A DNA stretch of 64,000 nucleotides from an uncultured Eubacteriales bacterium (GTDB lineage Bacteria; Bacillota; Clostridia; Oscillospirales; Acutalibacteraceae). Numbering within the stretch: the first letter of the stretch is position 1; every line of letters begins with the position of its first letter. The stretch is from NCBI GenBank assembly GCA_949068525.1, contig CARTIQ010000005.1, forward strand, positions 3,559 to 67,558, given 5' to 3'. The position numbers were made by a program, and so were the translations under genes. Positions 17,472 through 25,455 of the stretch are shown here, in pieces. The notes under the pieces were generated by a model. That model made no database searches. It was not told the DNA's origin and was given only the letters and a program-made list of their open reading frames with translations.

Positions 17472-18335
17472 ATGGAGTTCCTTTTTGTGACGGGATTATC
17501 GGGTGCAGGGAAGACCCAGGCATTGCATGCCTTGGAGGATATTGGCTTTTACTGCGTCGATAATATCCCGACCAAGCTGATTTCGACTTTTTATGACCTA
17601 TGCCAGAAGTCTTCGGATAAAAACATGCGAAGGGTTGCTGCAGTTATTGATATCCGCGGGGAAAATTTTTTGGAGGGTTCCTTTGAGTCGCTTGAAAAAC
17701 TTAAGGAGAACAGAAAAAATTATAAGGTATTGTTTTTGGATGCGCGAGAAGATGTGCTAGTTCAGCGGTATAAAGAATCCCGAAGAAGGCACCCGTTAGC
17801 CGAGAATTATCATGGTGCCATTCAAAAAGCTATACGGTTTGAGCGAGAGCTTTTGACTTCTATAAAGAATTCTGCGGACTATTTGATAGATACTTCGTTT
17901 TTGTCATCAGCACAGCTTAAAAAGAGGATAGCATCGCTGTTTTTGGATGACTCTTCAAACGCACTTACGGTTACATGTATGTCTTTTGGTTTTAAACATG
18001 GCTTACCGACTGAAGCAGACTTGGTCTTTGACGTTAGATGCCTGCCAAACCCCTATTATATAGACGAGATGAGAAATTTGACTGGCCTGGATGAGCTGGT
18101 AGCGGAGTATGTGCTAAACGGAGAAGAGACGAAAGGGTTTATTGAAAGGACGGTCTCGCTGATTGACTATATGCTACCACTTTATTGCAACGAAGGCAAA
18201 AGTCAGCTGGTGATAGCAATTGGTTGTACAGGCGGACATCACCGCTCAGTGGCGATTGCGCAGTATCTTTATAATCACCTGCTTGACGCCGGCCATCACA
18301 TCGTTATCAACCACAGGGACATAAACAAAAATTGA
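17472..18335 (+). CDS. rapZ: RapZ/YvcJ nucleotide-binding protein
   Basis: 287 aa, family length. N-terminal P-loop VTGLSGAGKTQALHALED (residues 6-23), then DNIPTKLI and, in the C-terminal half, DVRCLPNPYYIDEMRNLTG and the GCTGGHHRSVAIA motif. In Enterobacteria RapZ controls GlmS through small RNAs; in Firmicutes the homologue YvcJ binds and hydrolyses GTP with a less clear role. Start ATG follows GGGAGG. The usual gene order here is rapZ-yvcK-whiA, but no yvcK is present. Confidence 0.94.
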   Translation: MEFLFVTGLSGAGKTQALHALEDIGFYCVDNIPTKLISTFYDLCQKSSDKNMRRVAAVIDIRGENFLEGSFESLEKLKENRKNYKVLFLDAREDVLVQRYKESRRRHPLAENYHGAIQKAIRFERELLTSIKNSADYLIDTSFLSSAQLKKRIASLFLDDSSNALTVTCMSFGFKHGLPTEADLVFDVRCLPNPYYIDEMRNLTGLDELVAEYVLNGEETKGFIERTVSLIDYMLPLYCNEGKSQLVIAIGCTGGHHRSVAIAQYLYNHLLDAGHHIVINHRDINKN

Positions 18336-18378
18336 GCTGGGGCTTGGGTTTATTGTGTTGGCTGAAGGAGGCAGTTAA

Positions 18379-19290
18379 GTGACATTTTCGGCAAGAGTTA
18401 AGAACGAACTATGTAAAGAGAGCCGACTGTTTAATGCGCACTCCCTTTTTTTACTGTACGGTATACTTTTATTTTCGAGAAATTTCAAGCTCTCGGAGAT
18501 ATCATTTCACACGGAGAACGAAAACATAAGCAACCTTGTGTATGAGCTGCTGGTGCAGAATTTTGACTGCGTAGTGGATGTTGAATTTTCTGGCACAGAC
18601 AAAAAAGAAAATATTATTTTGAAGGTTTCTAAAGAGTGCGATAGAAAAGCGATTTTGACTCGATTTGGCCACTTAAAAAAGGACGAAATAAACCTGAAAA
18701 TAAACAAAGAGCTGCTGAAAACCCAAGAAGACGTAAAAATTTTTTTAAAAGGCGTGTTTATCACTTGTGGAACAGTAACAGACCCTCAAAACGGGTATCA
18801 TTTGGAGTTTTGTGTGCCTTATATGAATCTGTCCAAATGCTTGTTCGAGGTTTTAACGTCCCTAAAAAATGTGCAGCTAAAGGTAAAAAGTACCACTCGA
18901 AAGGGAGTTTTTGTGATTTACATAAAGGATAGCTCCGATATAACAGACTTTTTGGCGTATATTGGTGCGCCGCTTTGCGCTATGGACTTTATGCAAATTA
19001 AGATGGTTAAAGAGGTCCGCAATTACGTTAACAGGACGACGAACTTTGAAGCAGCAAATATTAGCAAAATTGCAGCGGCCTCTACTGCGCAGATAGCCGC
19101 GATAAAAAACATAAAGAAGTCTGGCAAGTTTAATTGTTTGAGCGACGACTTAAAGGAACTGGCAAATTTGCGTATTGCAAACCCAGAAATGTCGCTAAGA
19201 GAGTTGGGGAAAAACCTTTCGACTCCGCTTACACGATCTGGTGTTAACCATAAAATGAAAAAGCTTTTGAGTATGAGTGAACATATCTAA
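18379..19290 (+). CDS. whiA: WhiA DNA-binding regulator
   Basis: 303 aa. WhiA has an N-terminal LAGLIDADG-derived domain (FSARVKNELCKE at the start) and a C-terminal helix-turn-helix (~220-300) with the conserved HTH segment MSLRELGKNLSTPLTRSGVNHKM. Known roles are in sporulation-associated division in Streptomyces and in growth and division in B. subtilis. GTG start follows GAAGGAGG. Only 43 bp separate it from rapZ, so they are likely co-transcribed. Confidence 0.94.
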   Translation: MTFSARVKNELCKESRLFNAHSLFLLYGILLFSRNFKLSEISFHTENENISNLVYELLVQNFDCVVDVEFSGTDKKENIILKVSKECDRKAILTRFGHLKKDEINLKINKELLKTQEDVKIFLKGVFITCGTVTDPQNGYHLEFCVPYMNLSKCLFEVLTSLKNVQLKVKSTTRKGVFVIYIKDSSDITDFLAYIGAPLCAMDFMQIKMVKEVRNYVNRTTNFEAANISKIAAASTAQIAAIKNIKKSGKFNCLSDDLKELANLRIANPEMSLRELGKNLSTPLTRSGVNHKMKKLLSMSEHI

Positions 19291-19346
19291 ATTTAAAATT
19301 GTCCTAAAAACGCAGCACCCGCATAAAAATGTTATGGGGTGATATT

Positions 19347-20078
19347 TTGAAAAAATTGAAATGGGGCAATGACACCGTTTTTTATTCTCTAGTCTTGTGC
19401 GGATATATTGCCTTTTCGGCTTTAATTTTGAATGCATGTTTTTTGCATGCTTCACGGCAGGCCTCTTTGAAGGGAGGTTCATATTTTCCGACGATTATAC
19501 TTGATGCAGGGCACGGAGGAGTTGATAGCGGTGCAGTGGGGCTTAATAACGTGCTTGAAAAGGACATAAATTTAGATATTGTGCTCAAACTTAAAAGCTT
19601 GTTTGAAGTTTCGGGCTTTAACATAAAAATGACGCGGGATGAGGATGAGTCTATACATAGCGAAAATTCGAACACGATCCGGTCTAAGAAGGTTTCAGAT
19701 TTAAAGAACCGTCTGAGCATGATAAACAGCGACCCGAGCAACTTGCTGATAAGTGTTCACCAGAACAAGTTTGAAGACAGCAAGTATAAGGGAGCGCAGG
19801 TATTTTACTCGAAGAATAATCCGCAGAGCCAAGAGCTTGCACAGAGCATCCGAGCTTCGTTTTTAGCTTTTATCCAAAAGGATAATAACCGTGAAATAAA
19901 GCCCTCTCCAAAAGGAGTTTTTCTTTTGAATAAATCTACCGTTCCGGCGGTTATCGTTGAATGCGGATTTTTGTCGAACAGCGAGGACGTGAGGAATTTG
20001 CTGGATAAAAAATATCAGTCGAAGCTAGCTTTTGCAATTTTTTGCGGTTTTTTGGACTACTGGCGTAAATCAGGGTGA
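19347..20078 (+). CDS. cwlD: CwlD-like N-acetylmuramoyl-L-alanine amidase
   Basis: 243 aa. An N-terminal signal or anchor helix (~10-30) precedes an Amidase_3 zinc hydrolase domain. Zinc ligands are visible: LDAGHGG (His), the Glu in NNVLEKDINL, ISVHQNKF (His), with the catalytic Glu in VIVECGFLSN. Known: CwlD removes stem peptides to make muramic-delta-lactam in spore cortex, which allows germination enzymes to recognise it. Context among sporulation genes supports this assignment over a vegetative amidase. TTG at 19347 after GGGGTGAT is preferred; an ATG six codons upstream is possible. Its last 9 bp overlap the end of the convergent spoIIE. Confidence 0.88.
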   Translation: MKKLKWGNDTVFYSLVLCGYIAFSALILNACFLHASRQASLKGGSYFPTIILDAGHGGVDSGAVGLNNVLEKDINLDIVLKLKSLFEVSGFNIKMTRDEDESIHSENSNTIRSKKVSDLKNRLSMINSDPSNLLISVHQNKFEDSKYKGAQVFYSKNNPQSQELAQSIRASFLAFIQKDNNREIKPSPKGVFLLNKSTVPAVIVECGFLSNSEDVRNLLDKKYQSKLAFAIFCGFLDYWRKSG

Positions 20079-22406
20079 GTCGGACAGACTTATTGCAATC
20101 ACTGTTATATCGTCGTCGAACTCATCGGACGTGTTTTTTACAATTTTCTTTACGATAGAATCCGCGATTTGTTGGGGGTCTTGATTCTCCCAACTTTTTA
20201 AAGTATCCTCAAGCCACTCATCACTTTTAGAAACTGCTCCATCCGAGACCATAAGTATTTTGTCATTAGCTGCAAGAGTGTTAGTGCTTTGCGAGATGTT
20301 AACGTCCTTCAATATGCCAATAGGCAAGGAATTTGGCATGTGACGAATCACGTTTTCACCTCTTTTAATTAATGTAAGTGGAGCGCCAGCCTTTAAAAGC
20401 TTTGTAGTTCCTGTAAATAAGTCCACACAGAGGATGTCTAGGGTGGACAAAAACTCGTCTTCTGACTTTATCAACAGTAAAGAGTTGGTTATCTTGACCG
20501 CGGTAGGGAGGTTTATTCCAGCCTTTATTAGGTCTTCCATGATTCGGCAAGCCATTGCCCCCTCGACAGCGGCTCGTCCGCCAGTTCCCATGCCATCGCT
20601 TAATATAACAACTATGTGTCCGGCGCCATCATTAAAATATGTATAATTATCTCCACACAGCACACCGTTTTTGCAAATGTGTTGGGCGATACCAACGTGA
20701 ACGTTAAAAGCTGGTTTTTCTACTAGCTGTATTTTGCAAGCACTAAAATTGGAAGTAACGGTGGGGGAGTCAAGCCTTTTTTGGCAGATCCTTGATAGCT
20801 TTTTTGAAAGATTCACTTTTTCGAAATTGCCGTTATTAACTGTTCCAGTAACTTCTATTTCTATAGAGATCCGACCGTATTCATCGTATCTGCAGCAAAC
20901 ATCAAGCGGGGCAAAACCGAGAGCTTTAAGTTTTGCGGTAATTTTCTGGGCTAGTTTGGTGTCAAAAGTACTGCAATTTTTAACTCCATCAATAATGTCA
21001 GAAAGTAAAAGCCCAACATCGCAGAATTGTTCTGAGACAAAATCACGCACTTGAGAAACCCTGCTTTCTGCAACTTTCTTTTTGGACATTTCATCATAAA
21101 ACAAGTTGATGTTACTTGTTATTTCGGCAGCTCGGCCGCACCTTTGTGAAAAACTCGAAGGCAAATCGTTTGCAGTTATTTTTCCTTTTTCGCACAAAAT
21201 TTCGTTAATCTTCGAAAACGAACTAAGAGTATCTGTAGTTTTAGAGTCAAAGCAGAAGCTTCGAAGCCCGCAGCTGCTGCAGACTTTATGAACCGCCGCT
21301 GAGTATATATCGCAACTTTTGCTGACATTAATTTTAGTCAAATTTTCGGCAACTGAATTAATCGTGCTAGAGATGTTAATTAATGCCCGAGAAGCAGAAT
21401 TTAGACGCATCGCTACAGCATTTTTGAAGCTTTGCTCTTGCTCATAACGATTAAGTTGGGCAGTAAAAAAGTTTGTAAATTTTTCCCCTATATCATCGCG
21501 CAAAAAAAGAAAAATTAAGCTAGCAGCAAGAATTTCATAAATACCAGAAATAATAATGGCAGGATCATAGGCCTGGTTAGAGATAATCATGCTAGAAGTC
21601 AAGAAAGCTAGGCAACAAGCCATTTTACCAAAGCAAGCAACAAATCCAGCAATCAGGCCACCAAAAGCGTATGCACCCATAATATAGGTTGGTTCCTTAA
21701 AGGCAAGCCCTAACAGCACCCCTGCGGTGGTCCCGGCGATGCTACCGCCGACTATGCCTAGATATTTTGCACAAAACATTATTACCAAAATTGCCAAAAC
21801 CTTGCCAATAGAAATGCACCCCAAATTTACCGTCAGCAGGGACAAAATTACCATAAAAGTTGTCATGCAGATGCAGACAAAGTCTGCTTGATCTATGGTT
21901 CTGTTTTGTGCCGATAAAATATTTGTGGCTTCAGAAAAGAAATAAGCCGCGCCTCCTGATAAAATGGCCTCCGAAAGGCAGATCATAACCTCGCTAAAGT
22001 CGGCTGTGTTAAATATATTAATTGCAAAACCAGTGGCAATGATGGTTGCAAAAGAATGAATCGGTGCAAACAGTTTGCTGGTTTTAACTTTGGGCAAATC
22101 GTTTAACGTCCAGCGGATGGCGCAAATGGCAACAGCAGTAGACACATAGCGGATGCCAAAGTGAACCTCACTTGGTAAAATGTAGCCGATTATAACGCCT
22201 AAAAAGCTAAAAAACATATTATTATAAGGCACGGCAGCTAAGAAGGAACTCCCAAACGGCGCGTATGCGCCAAAAGCAACACCTTTGGATATGAATACCC
22301 CTAGAATAAAGCACACGGTGTTTTCTGCCAAGATTTTTGCATGGTCTGCCGGTAGTAGATTTTTTATATTTTGACTGGCCGACCCGATTAAGCTGGTACT
22401 TTTCAT
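20070..22406 (-). CDS. spoIIE: SpoIIE serine phosphatase
   Basis: 778 aa, near the usual ~820. About ten membrane helices (residues ~20-310) are followed by a cytoplasmic linker with a Cys cluster (VCSSCGLRSFCF) and a C-terminal PP2C phosphatase domain with VVILSDGMGTGG, the metal-binding MVSDGAV and EFDDDITVIAI. Known: SpoIIE dephosphorylates SpoIIAA to release sigma F in the forespore and interacts with FtsZ at the asymmetric septum. ATG follows a GGGGGATG Shine-Dalgarno. Confidence 0.97.
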   Translation of the reverse strand: MKSTSLIGSASQNIKNLLPADHAKILAENTVCFILGVFISKGVAFGAYAPFGSSFLAAVPYNNMFFSFLGVIIGYILPSEVHFGIRYVSTAVAICAIRWTLNDLPKVKTSKLFAPIHSFATIIATGFAINIFNTADFSEVMICLSEAILSGGAAYFFSEATNILSAQNRTIDQADFVCICMTTFMVILSLLTVNLGCISIGKVLAILVIMFCAKYLGIVGGSIAGTTAGVLLGLAFKEPTYIMGAYAFGGLIAGFVACFGKMACCLAFLTSSMIISNQAYDPAIIISGIYEILAASLIFLFLRDDIGEKFTNFFTAQLNRYEQEQSFKNAVAMRLNSASRALINISSTINSVAENLTKINVSKSCDIYSAAVHKVCSSCGLRSFCFDSKTTDTLSSFSKINEILCEKGKITANDLPSSFSQRCGRAAEITSNINLFYDEMSKKKVAESRVSQVRDFVSEQFCDVGLLLSDIIDGVKNCSTFDTKLAQKITAKLKALGFAPLDVCCRYDEYGRISIEIEVTGTVNNGNFEKVNLSKKLSRICQKRLDSPTVTSNFSACKIQLVEKPAFNVHVGIAQHICKNGVLCGDNYTYFNDGAGHIVVILSDGMGTGGRAAVEGAMACRIMEDLIKAGINLPTAVKITNSLLLIKSEDEFLSTLDILCVDLFTGTTKLLKAGAPLTLIKRGENVIRHMPNSLPIGILKDVNISQSTNTLAANDKILMVSDGAVSKSDEWLEDTLKSWENQDPQQIADSIVKKIVKNTSDEFDDDITVIAISLSDSP

Positions 22407-22452
22407 TTACATCCCCCACTGTTTGGAATAATTTACCTCAAAGCTAATTTAA

Positions 22453-22485
22453 ATTATAAGCAAAAGCAAAGTCACAGCTTGTCTT
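22453..22485 (-). promoter_or_regulatory. Putative Spo0A-type sigma-A promoter of spoIIE
   Basis: On the minus strand, AAGACA (22485-22480) lies 21 nt from TATAAT (22458-22453). In B. subtilis the Spo0A-activated spoIIE and spoIIG promoters have unusually long 21-22-nt spacers, so the geometry fits. The surrounding TTGTCTTAA only loosely resembles a 0A box. Confidence 0.35.
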
Positions 22486-22599
22486 AACATGCTGCAGCTT
22501 TTTGGGGTTTTATGAAAGGGGAGCGCGAGAAATATGAAAAAAGCAGCTAAAATAAGATAAAAATGTAAAAGCGTGGCGCTATCCAAAGAGGAAAAAATA

Positions 22600-22608
22600 T
22601 GCTATAAT
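22600..22608 (+). promoter_or_regulatory. Extended -10 promoter of the PBP2 gene
   Basis: TGCTATAAT is a perfect extended -10 (TGnTATAAT), about 130 nt before the TTG start. There is no good -35 at the expected place, as is usual for extended -10 promoters. Confidence 0.5.
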
Positions 22609-22737
22609 AAAAACCGGTTAAAATGTCTGCAGAATAATAGCATGGCGGCGGGGGTTATGCAGGATATGCTGTTATGAATAATTTTTGTGTGATTTTAAAA
22701 AATAATCCCAAATAAAGCAACAAGGCGGGAATAAATA

Positions 22738-24717
22738 TTGAAATTGAGGGAGCATTCGCGATACATCTTCTGTGCAGGCCTAGTTCTTGTAATATTTTCG
22801 GCGTATATCGCGCGGTTGGTGGATTGGCAGATTATAAACGGCGAAGAATACCGAGAACGCGCAAATCGGAGCAGTATTTATCGGAACAAAACAGATATTT
22901 TGCGAGGCGAGATATTGGACGTCAACGGTGTCGGGCTTGTGGAGAATATCACCGGGTATAAAATTATGCTGGACAGGTTCGCGCTGCCTCCAGAAGAAGA
23001 AAATCAAACGATTTTGGATTTGATTACGCTTCTTGCCTTAAAAAAAGAGCCGTTTATCGATGAACTTCCAATAACGATTGAGCCCAATGGTCATTTTAAG
23101 TTTTTAGAGGGCAAGGAAAAGGAGATAAAGGAGCTCAAGGGTAAGAACCGACTGAACTTGAATTCTTACTCTACTGCGGACGAATGCATGGAGAAATTGA
23201 CGCAAAAATATGGTTGCCAGAATTTTGATGCGAAGACAATGCGCGATATAGTTAGTGTGAAGTATAACATGGATGTGAGCGGCTACTATGATTCTATGGC
23301 GAGCTCCTACACTTTTGCGGACAACATTAGCTCGGAGCTTTTGACGATTATTGCAGAGAAATTTCAAGATGCGTCTGGGGTTCGGATAGGCTTGTCGGCC
23401 AAAAGGCAGGCAGTCAATTCCGATTTGGCACCACATATTGTTGGCTCTACGGGAAAAATTTCCGAAGAACAGTACGAAAAATTAAAAAGTAAGGGCTACA
23501 CTCTTAATGATATAGTGGGCAAAAGCGGAATTGAAGCGGCAATGGAGGAAATGCTGCGAGGAGTTGCAGGTGAAAAAAAGGTAGAGGTTGCAAGGGATGG
23601 ATCTGTGCTGCACACCCCGAACGCAAAAGAGGCAAAGCCAGGTAACACGATTTTCTTGACAATTGATTCGAGAGTTCAACGGGCGGCCAATGAGTCTTTA
23701 GCAAAGGCAGTAAAGTCTTCCGGTCAGCACGACTGCGTTGCGGGCGCAGTGGTTGCTTTGAGTGTGAAGGATTTTTCGATTTTGGCAGCGGCAACCTATC
23801 CAAGCTACGATTTAGCTAAGTTGAGTCAGCCAGGGTACTATACACAACTCACAATTGACAAGGCCAACCCGTTATTTGACCGAGCTTTTAGAGGGTCATT
23901 TGCGCCAGGTTCAATATTTAAGCCTTTGGTGGCTTGTGGAGCACTTCAAGAGGGCGTTTTAACGACTTCGGATAAGATCCGATGCACGGGAATTTATCAT
24001 TACCCCGGGCACGATTTTACCAACAAATGCTTGGGAGTGCATGGAAATGCGGACTTATTATATGCAATGGCGAAGTCTTGTAACGTGTTTTTTTCGGAAG
24101 CTGGCAGACGATTGGGCATAGAAAAGATGGACCTATACGCCAAGCAGTTTGGCTTGGGAGTAAAGACGGGAATAGAGTTGACGGAATCTGCAGGGGTTTT
24201 AGCAGGACCAGAGCATAGCAAGGCTGTGGGCTCGCGGTGGAGCAATTTGGTCACGATCAAAGCGGCAATTGGTCAAGCAGATAATCAGTTTACACCGTTA
24301 CAGCTAGCGACGTATGTTGGGACTATCGCTAGTGGAGGTAATCGTTATCGGCCACATTTGGTTAGAAAAGTTACGGATTATCTGAGAGAGAACGTTATTA
24401 TGGAGAATAGTCCAGAACACCCAGAACTTGTAGATACTGCGGGGATCTCGGAAGAAAACTTGAATATTGTGAAAAGTGCGATGCGGCAGGTTGTACTTTC
24501 TGGTACAGCAACGAACTTTAGCGGTTATGTGGTGCCGATTGCTGCCAAGACTGGGACGGCGCAAAATAGTGGTTCTGACCACACTACGTTTATATGTTTT
24601 GCACCTTACGAAAATCCGGAAATCGCGATTGCAGTAGTGGTGGAGCATGGTGCTAAGGGTATGGTCTCCAAAATCGTTGCAAAGGATATTATGGATGTGT
24701 ATTTTTCTAATAAATAA
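22738..24717 (+). CDS. Class B penicillin-binding protein 2 (transpeptidase)
   Basis: 659 aa. One N-terminal membrane helix (~8-28), the PBP dimerisation domain (RGEILDVNG start, ~50-300) and a C-terminal transpeptidase domain with the SxxK motif SIFK (GSFAPGSIFKPL), SCN (AMAKSCNVFF) and KTGT (AAKTGTAQNS). It cross-links peptidoglycan at the outer membrane face. It resembles the MrdA/PBP2 and SpoVD group; I cannot say whether elongation or sporulation is its main role. Next to it is a methylglyoxal-synthase-like gene, as at the end of the mreBCD-pbp2-minCDE-rodA-mgsA cluster of Clostridia, but min and rodA are absent here. TTG start follows AAGGCGGG. Confidence 0.92.
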   Translation: MKLREHSRYIFCAGLVLVIFSAYIARLVDWQIINGEEYRERANRSSIYRNKTDILRGEILDVNGVGLVENITGYKIMLDRFALPPEEENQTILDLITLLALKKEPFIDELPITIEPNGHFKFLEGKEKEIKELKGKNRLNLNSYSTADECMEKLTQKYGCQNFDAKTMRDIVSVKYNMDVSGYYDSMASSYTFADNISSELLTIIAEKFQDASGVRIGLSAKRQAVNSDLAPHIVGSTGKISEEQYEKLKSKGYTLNDIVGKSGIEAAMEEMLRGVAGEKKVEVARDGSVLHTPNAKEAKPGNTIFLTIDSRVQRAANESLAKAVKSSGQHDCVAGAVVALSVKDFSILAAATYPSYDLAKLSQPGYYTQLTIDKANPLFDRAFRGSFAPGSIFKPLVACGALQEGVLTTSDKIRCTGIYHYPGHDFTNKCLGVHGNADLLYAMAKSCNVFFSEAGRRLGIEKMDLYAKQFGLGVKTGIELTESAGVLAGPEHSKAVGSRWSNLVTIKAAIGQADNQFTPLQLATYVGTIASGGNRYRPHLVRKVTDYLRENVIMENSPEHPELVDTAGISEENLNIVKSAMRQVVLSGTATNFSGYVVPIAAKTGTAQNSGSDHTTFICFAPYENPEIAIAVVVEHGAKGMVSKIVAKDIMDVYFSNK

Positions 24718-24742
24718 ATTTTCTTCGATTTTAGAAAAATAC

Positions 24743-24772
24743 TTGCTTTTTGAGACTTAAAAATTGTATAAT
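24743..24772 (+). promoter_or_regulatory. Putative sigma-A promoter P1 upstream of the mgsA-like gene
   Basis: TTGCTT (24743-24748), an 18-nt spacer and TATAAT (24767-24772). About 190 nt upstream of the start codon. Confidence 0.5.
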
Positions 24773-24815
24773 TACCTTGCTGATTGTAAATTTTTGCATT
24801 ATTTTTAAAAAATTA

Positions 24816-24844
24816 TTGAAATTAGTTTTTTTATGTGCTATCAT
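24816..24844 (+). promoter_or_regulatory. Putative sigma-A promoter P2 upstream of the mgsA-like gene
   Basis: TTGAAA (24816-24821), a 17-nt spacer and TATCAT (24839-24844). The two promoters leave an untranslated leader of at least 110 nt without an obvious riboswitch fold. Confidence 0.45.
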
Positions 24845-24963
24845 GTATTTATTAAGTAGCTTTGGCCACTAGATGTTGTGTGTTTTTTTATTTGTTAAAT
24901 GTGTTTTATTTTAAGTTTGTTCATGCTTTTGATGTGTGATTTATATTAGGAGTGACTTTTTTT

Positions 24964-25368
24964 ATGAATATTGCGCTTATTGCTCACGATGCAAAAAAAG
25001 AATTAATGGTCCAGTTTTGTATAGCTTATTCTGGAATTCTTAATAAACATAACTTATGTGCTACTGGTATTACTGGAAAAGTTATTACAGAATCAACTGG
25101 CCTAAAAATTCAACGTTTTATGAGCGGATCACAGGGCGGTATGCAACAAATTGCGGCGAGGATCACTTGTAATGAAATTGACATGCTGCTGTTTTTTAGG
25201 GATCCAATGGGAACAAACGCCATGGAAAGTAATGATATTAGCTTGCTACGGTTGTGCGATTTACATGGAATTCCTGTGGCAACGAACATTGCAACTGCAG
25301 AAGTTCTAATTCATGGGCTCGACAGAGGAGATCTAGAGTGGCGTAATATTGTCAGTCCGCATAAATAG
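24964..25368 (+). CDS. Methylglyoxal synthase-like protein with altered active site
   Basis: 134 aa, the length of MgsA. The fold signature is clear: NIALIAHDAKK at the start, ATGITG, LFFRDPM and IPVATNIATAEVLI. MgsA turns dihydroxyacetone phosphate into methylglyoxal. Alignment to E. coli MgsA is ungapped with a constant offset of 11 through the core. His8 and Asp9 match E. coli His19/Asp20, but the catalytic Asp71 is Met60 (SQGGMQQ), His98 is Met87 and Asp101 is Asn90. Activity is therefore doubtful; a retained phosphate-binding or regulatory role is possible. The ATG after AGGAG is preferred to a GTG four codons upstream that overlaps the Shine-Dalgarno. Confidence 0.85.
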   Translation: MNIALIAHDAKKELMVQFCIAYSGILNKHNLCATGITGKVITESTGLKIQRFMSGSQGGMQQIAARITCNEIDMLLFFRDPMGTNAMESNDISLLRLCDLHGIPVATNIATAEVLIHGLDRGDLEWRNIVSPHK

Positions 25369-25392
25369 TAAAGTTTATACATAATGAAATGG

Positions 25393-25425
25393 CCGACAAA
25401 GTTACTGTTTGTCGGTTAATTTTTA
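25393..25425 (+). terminator. Terminator after the mgsA-like gene
   Basis: CCGACAAA (25393-25400) pairs perfectly with TTTGTCGG (25408-25415) over a 7-nt loop, followed by TTAATTTTTA. The T tract is interrupted, so termination may be partial. Its right arm overlaps the putative hisS -35. Confidence 0.7.
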
Positions 25426-25436
25426 GTTATTATAAG
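25409..25436 (+). promoter_or_regulatory. Putative hisS promoter overlapping the terminator
   Basis: TTGTCG (25409-25414), a 16-nt spacer and TATAAG (25431-25436). The -35 is part of the right arm of the preceding hairpin. No T-box leader fits in the 87-bp gap. Confidence 0.35.
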
Positions 25437-25455
25437 GTTTTAAGGAGGGTTTAAT

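Larger units (their letters stand above)
22407..22737. other. 331-bp divergent intergenic region spoIIE / PBP2
   Basis: This region contains the putative promoters of both flanking genes: a minus-strand TATAAT at 22458-22453 for spoIIE and a plus-strand extended -10 at 22600-22608 for the penicillin-binding protein. The rest is AT-rich with short frames only; I see no RNA gene. Confidence 0.5.

Noticed and set aside
25369..25455. T-box leader for hisS (also considered for proS at 50837-50991)
   Set aside because: The gaps are too short and lack the T-box core sequence.
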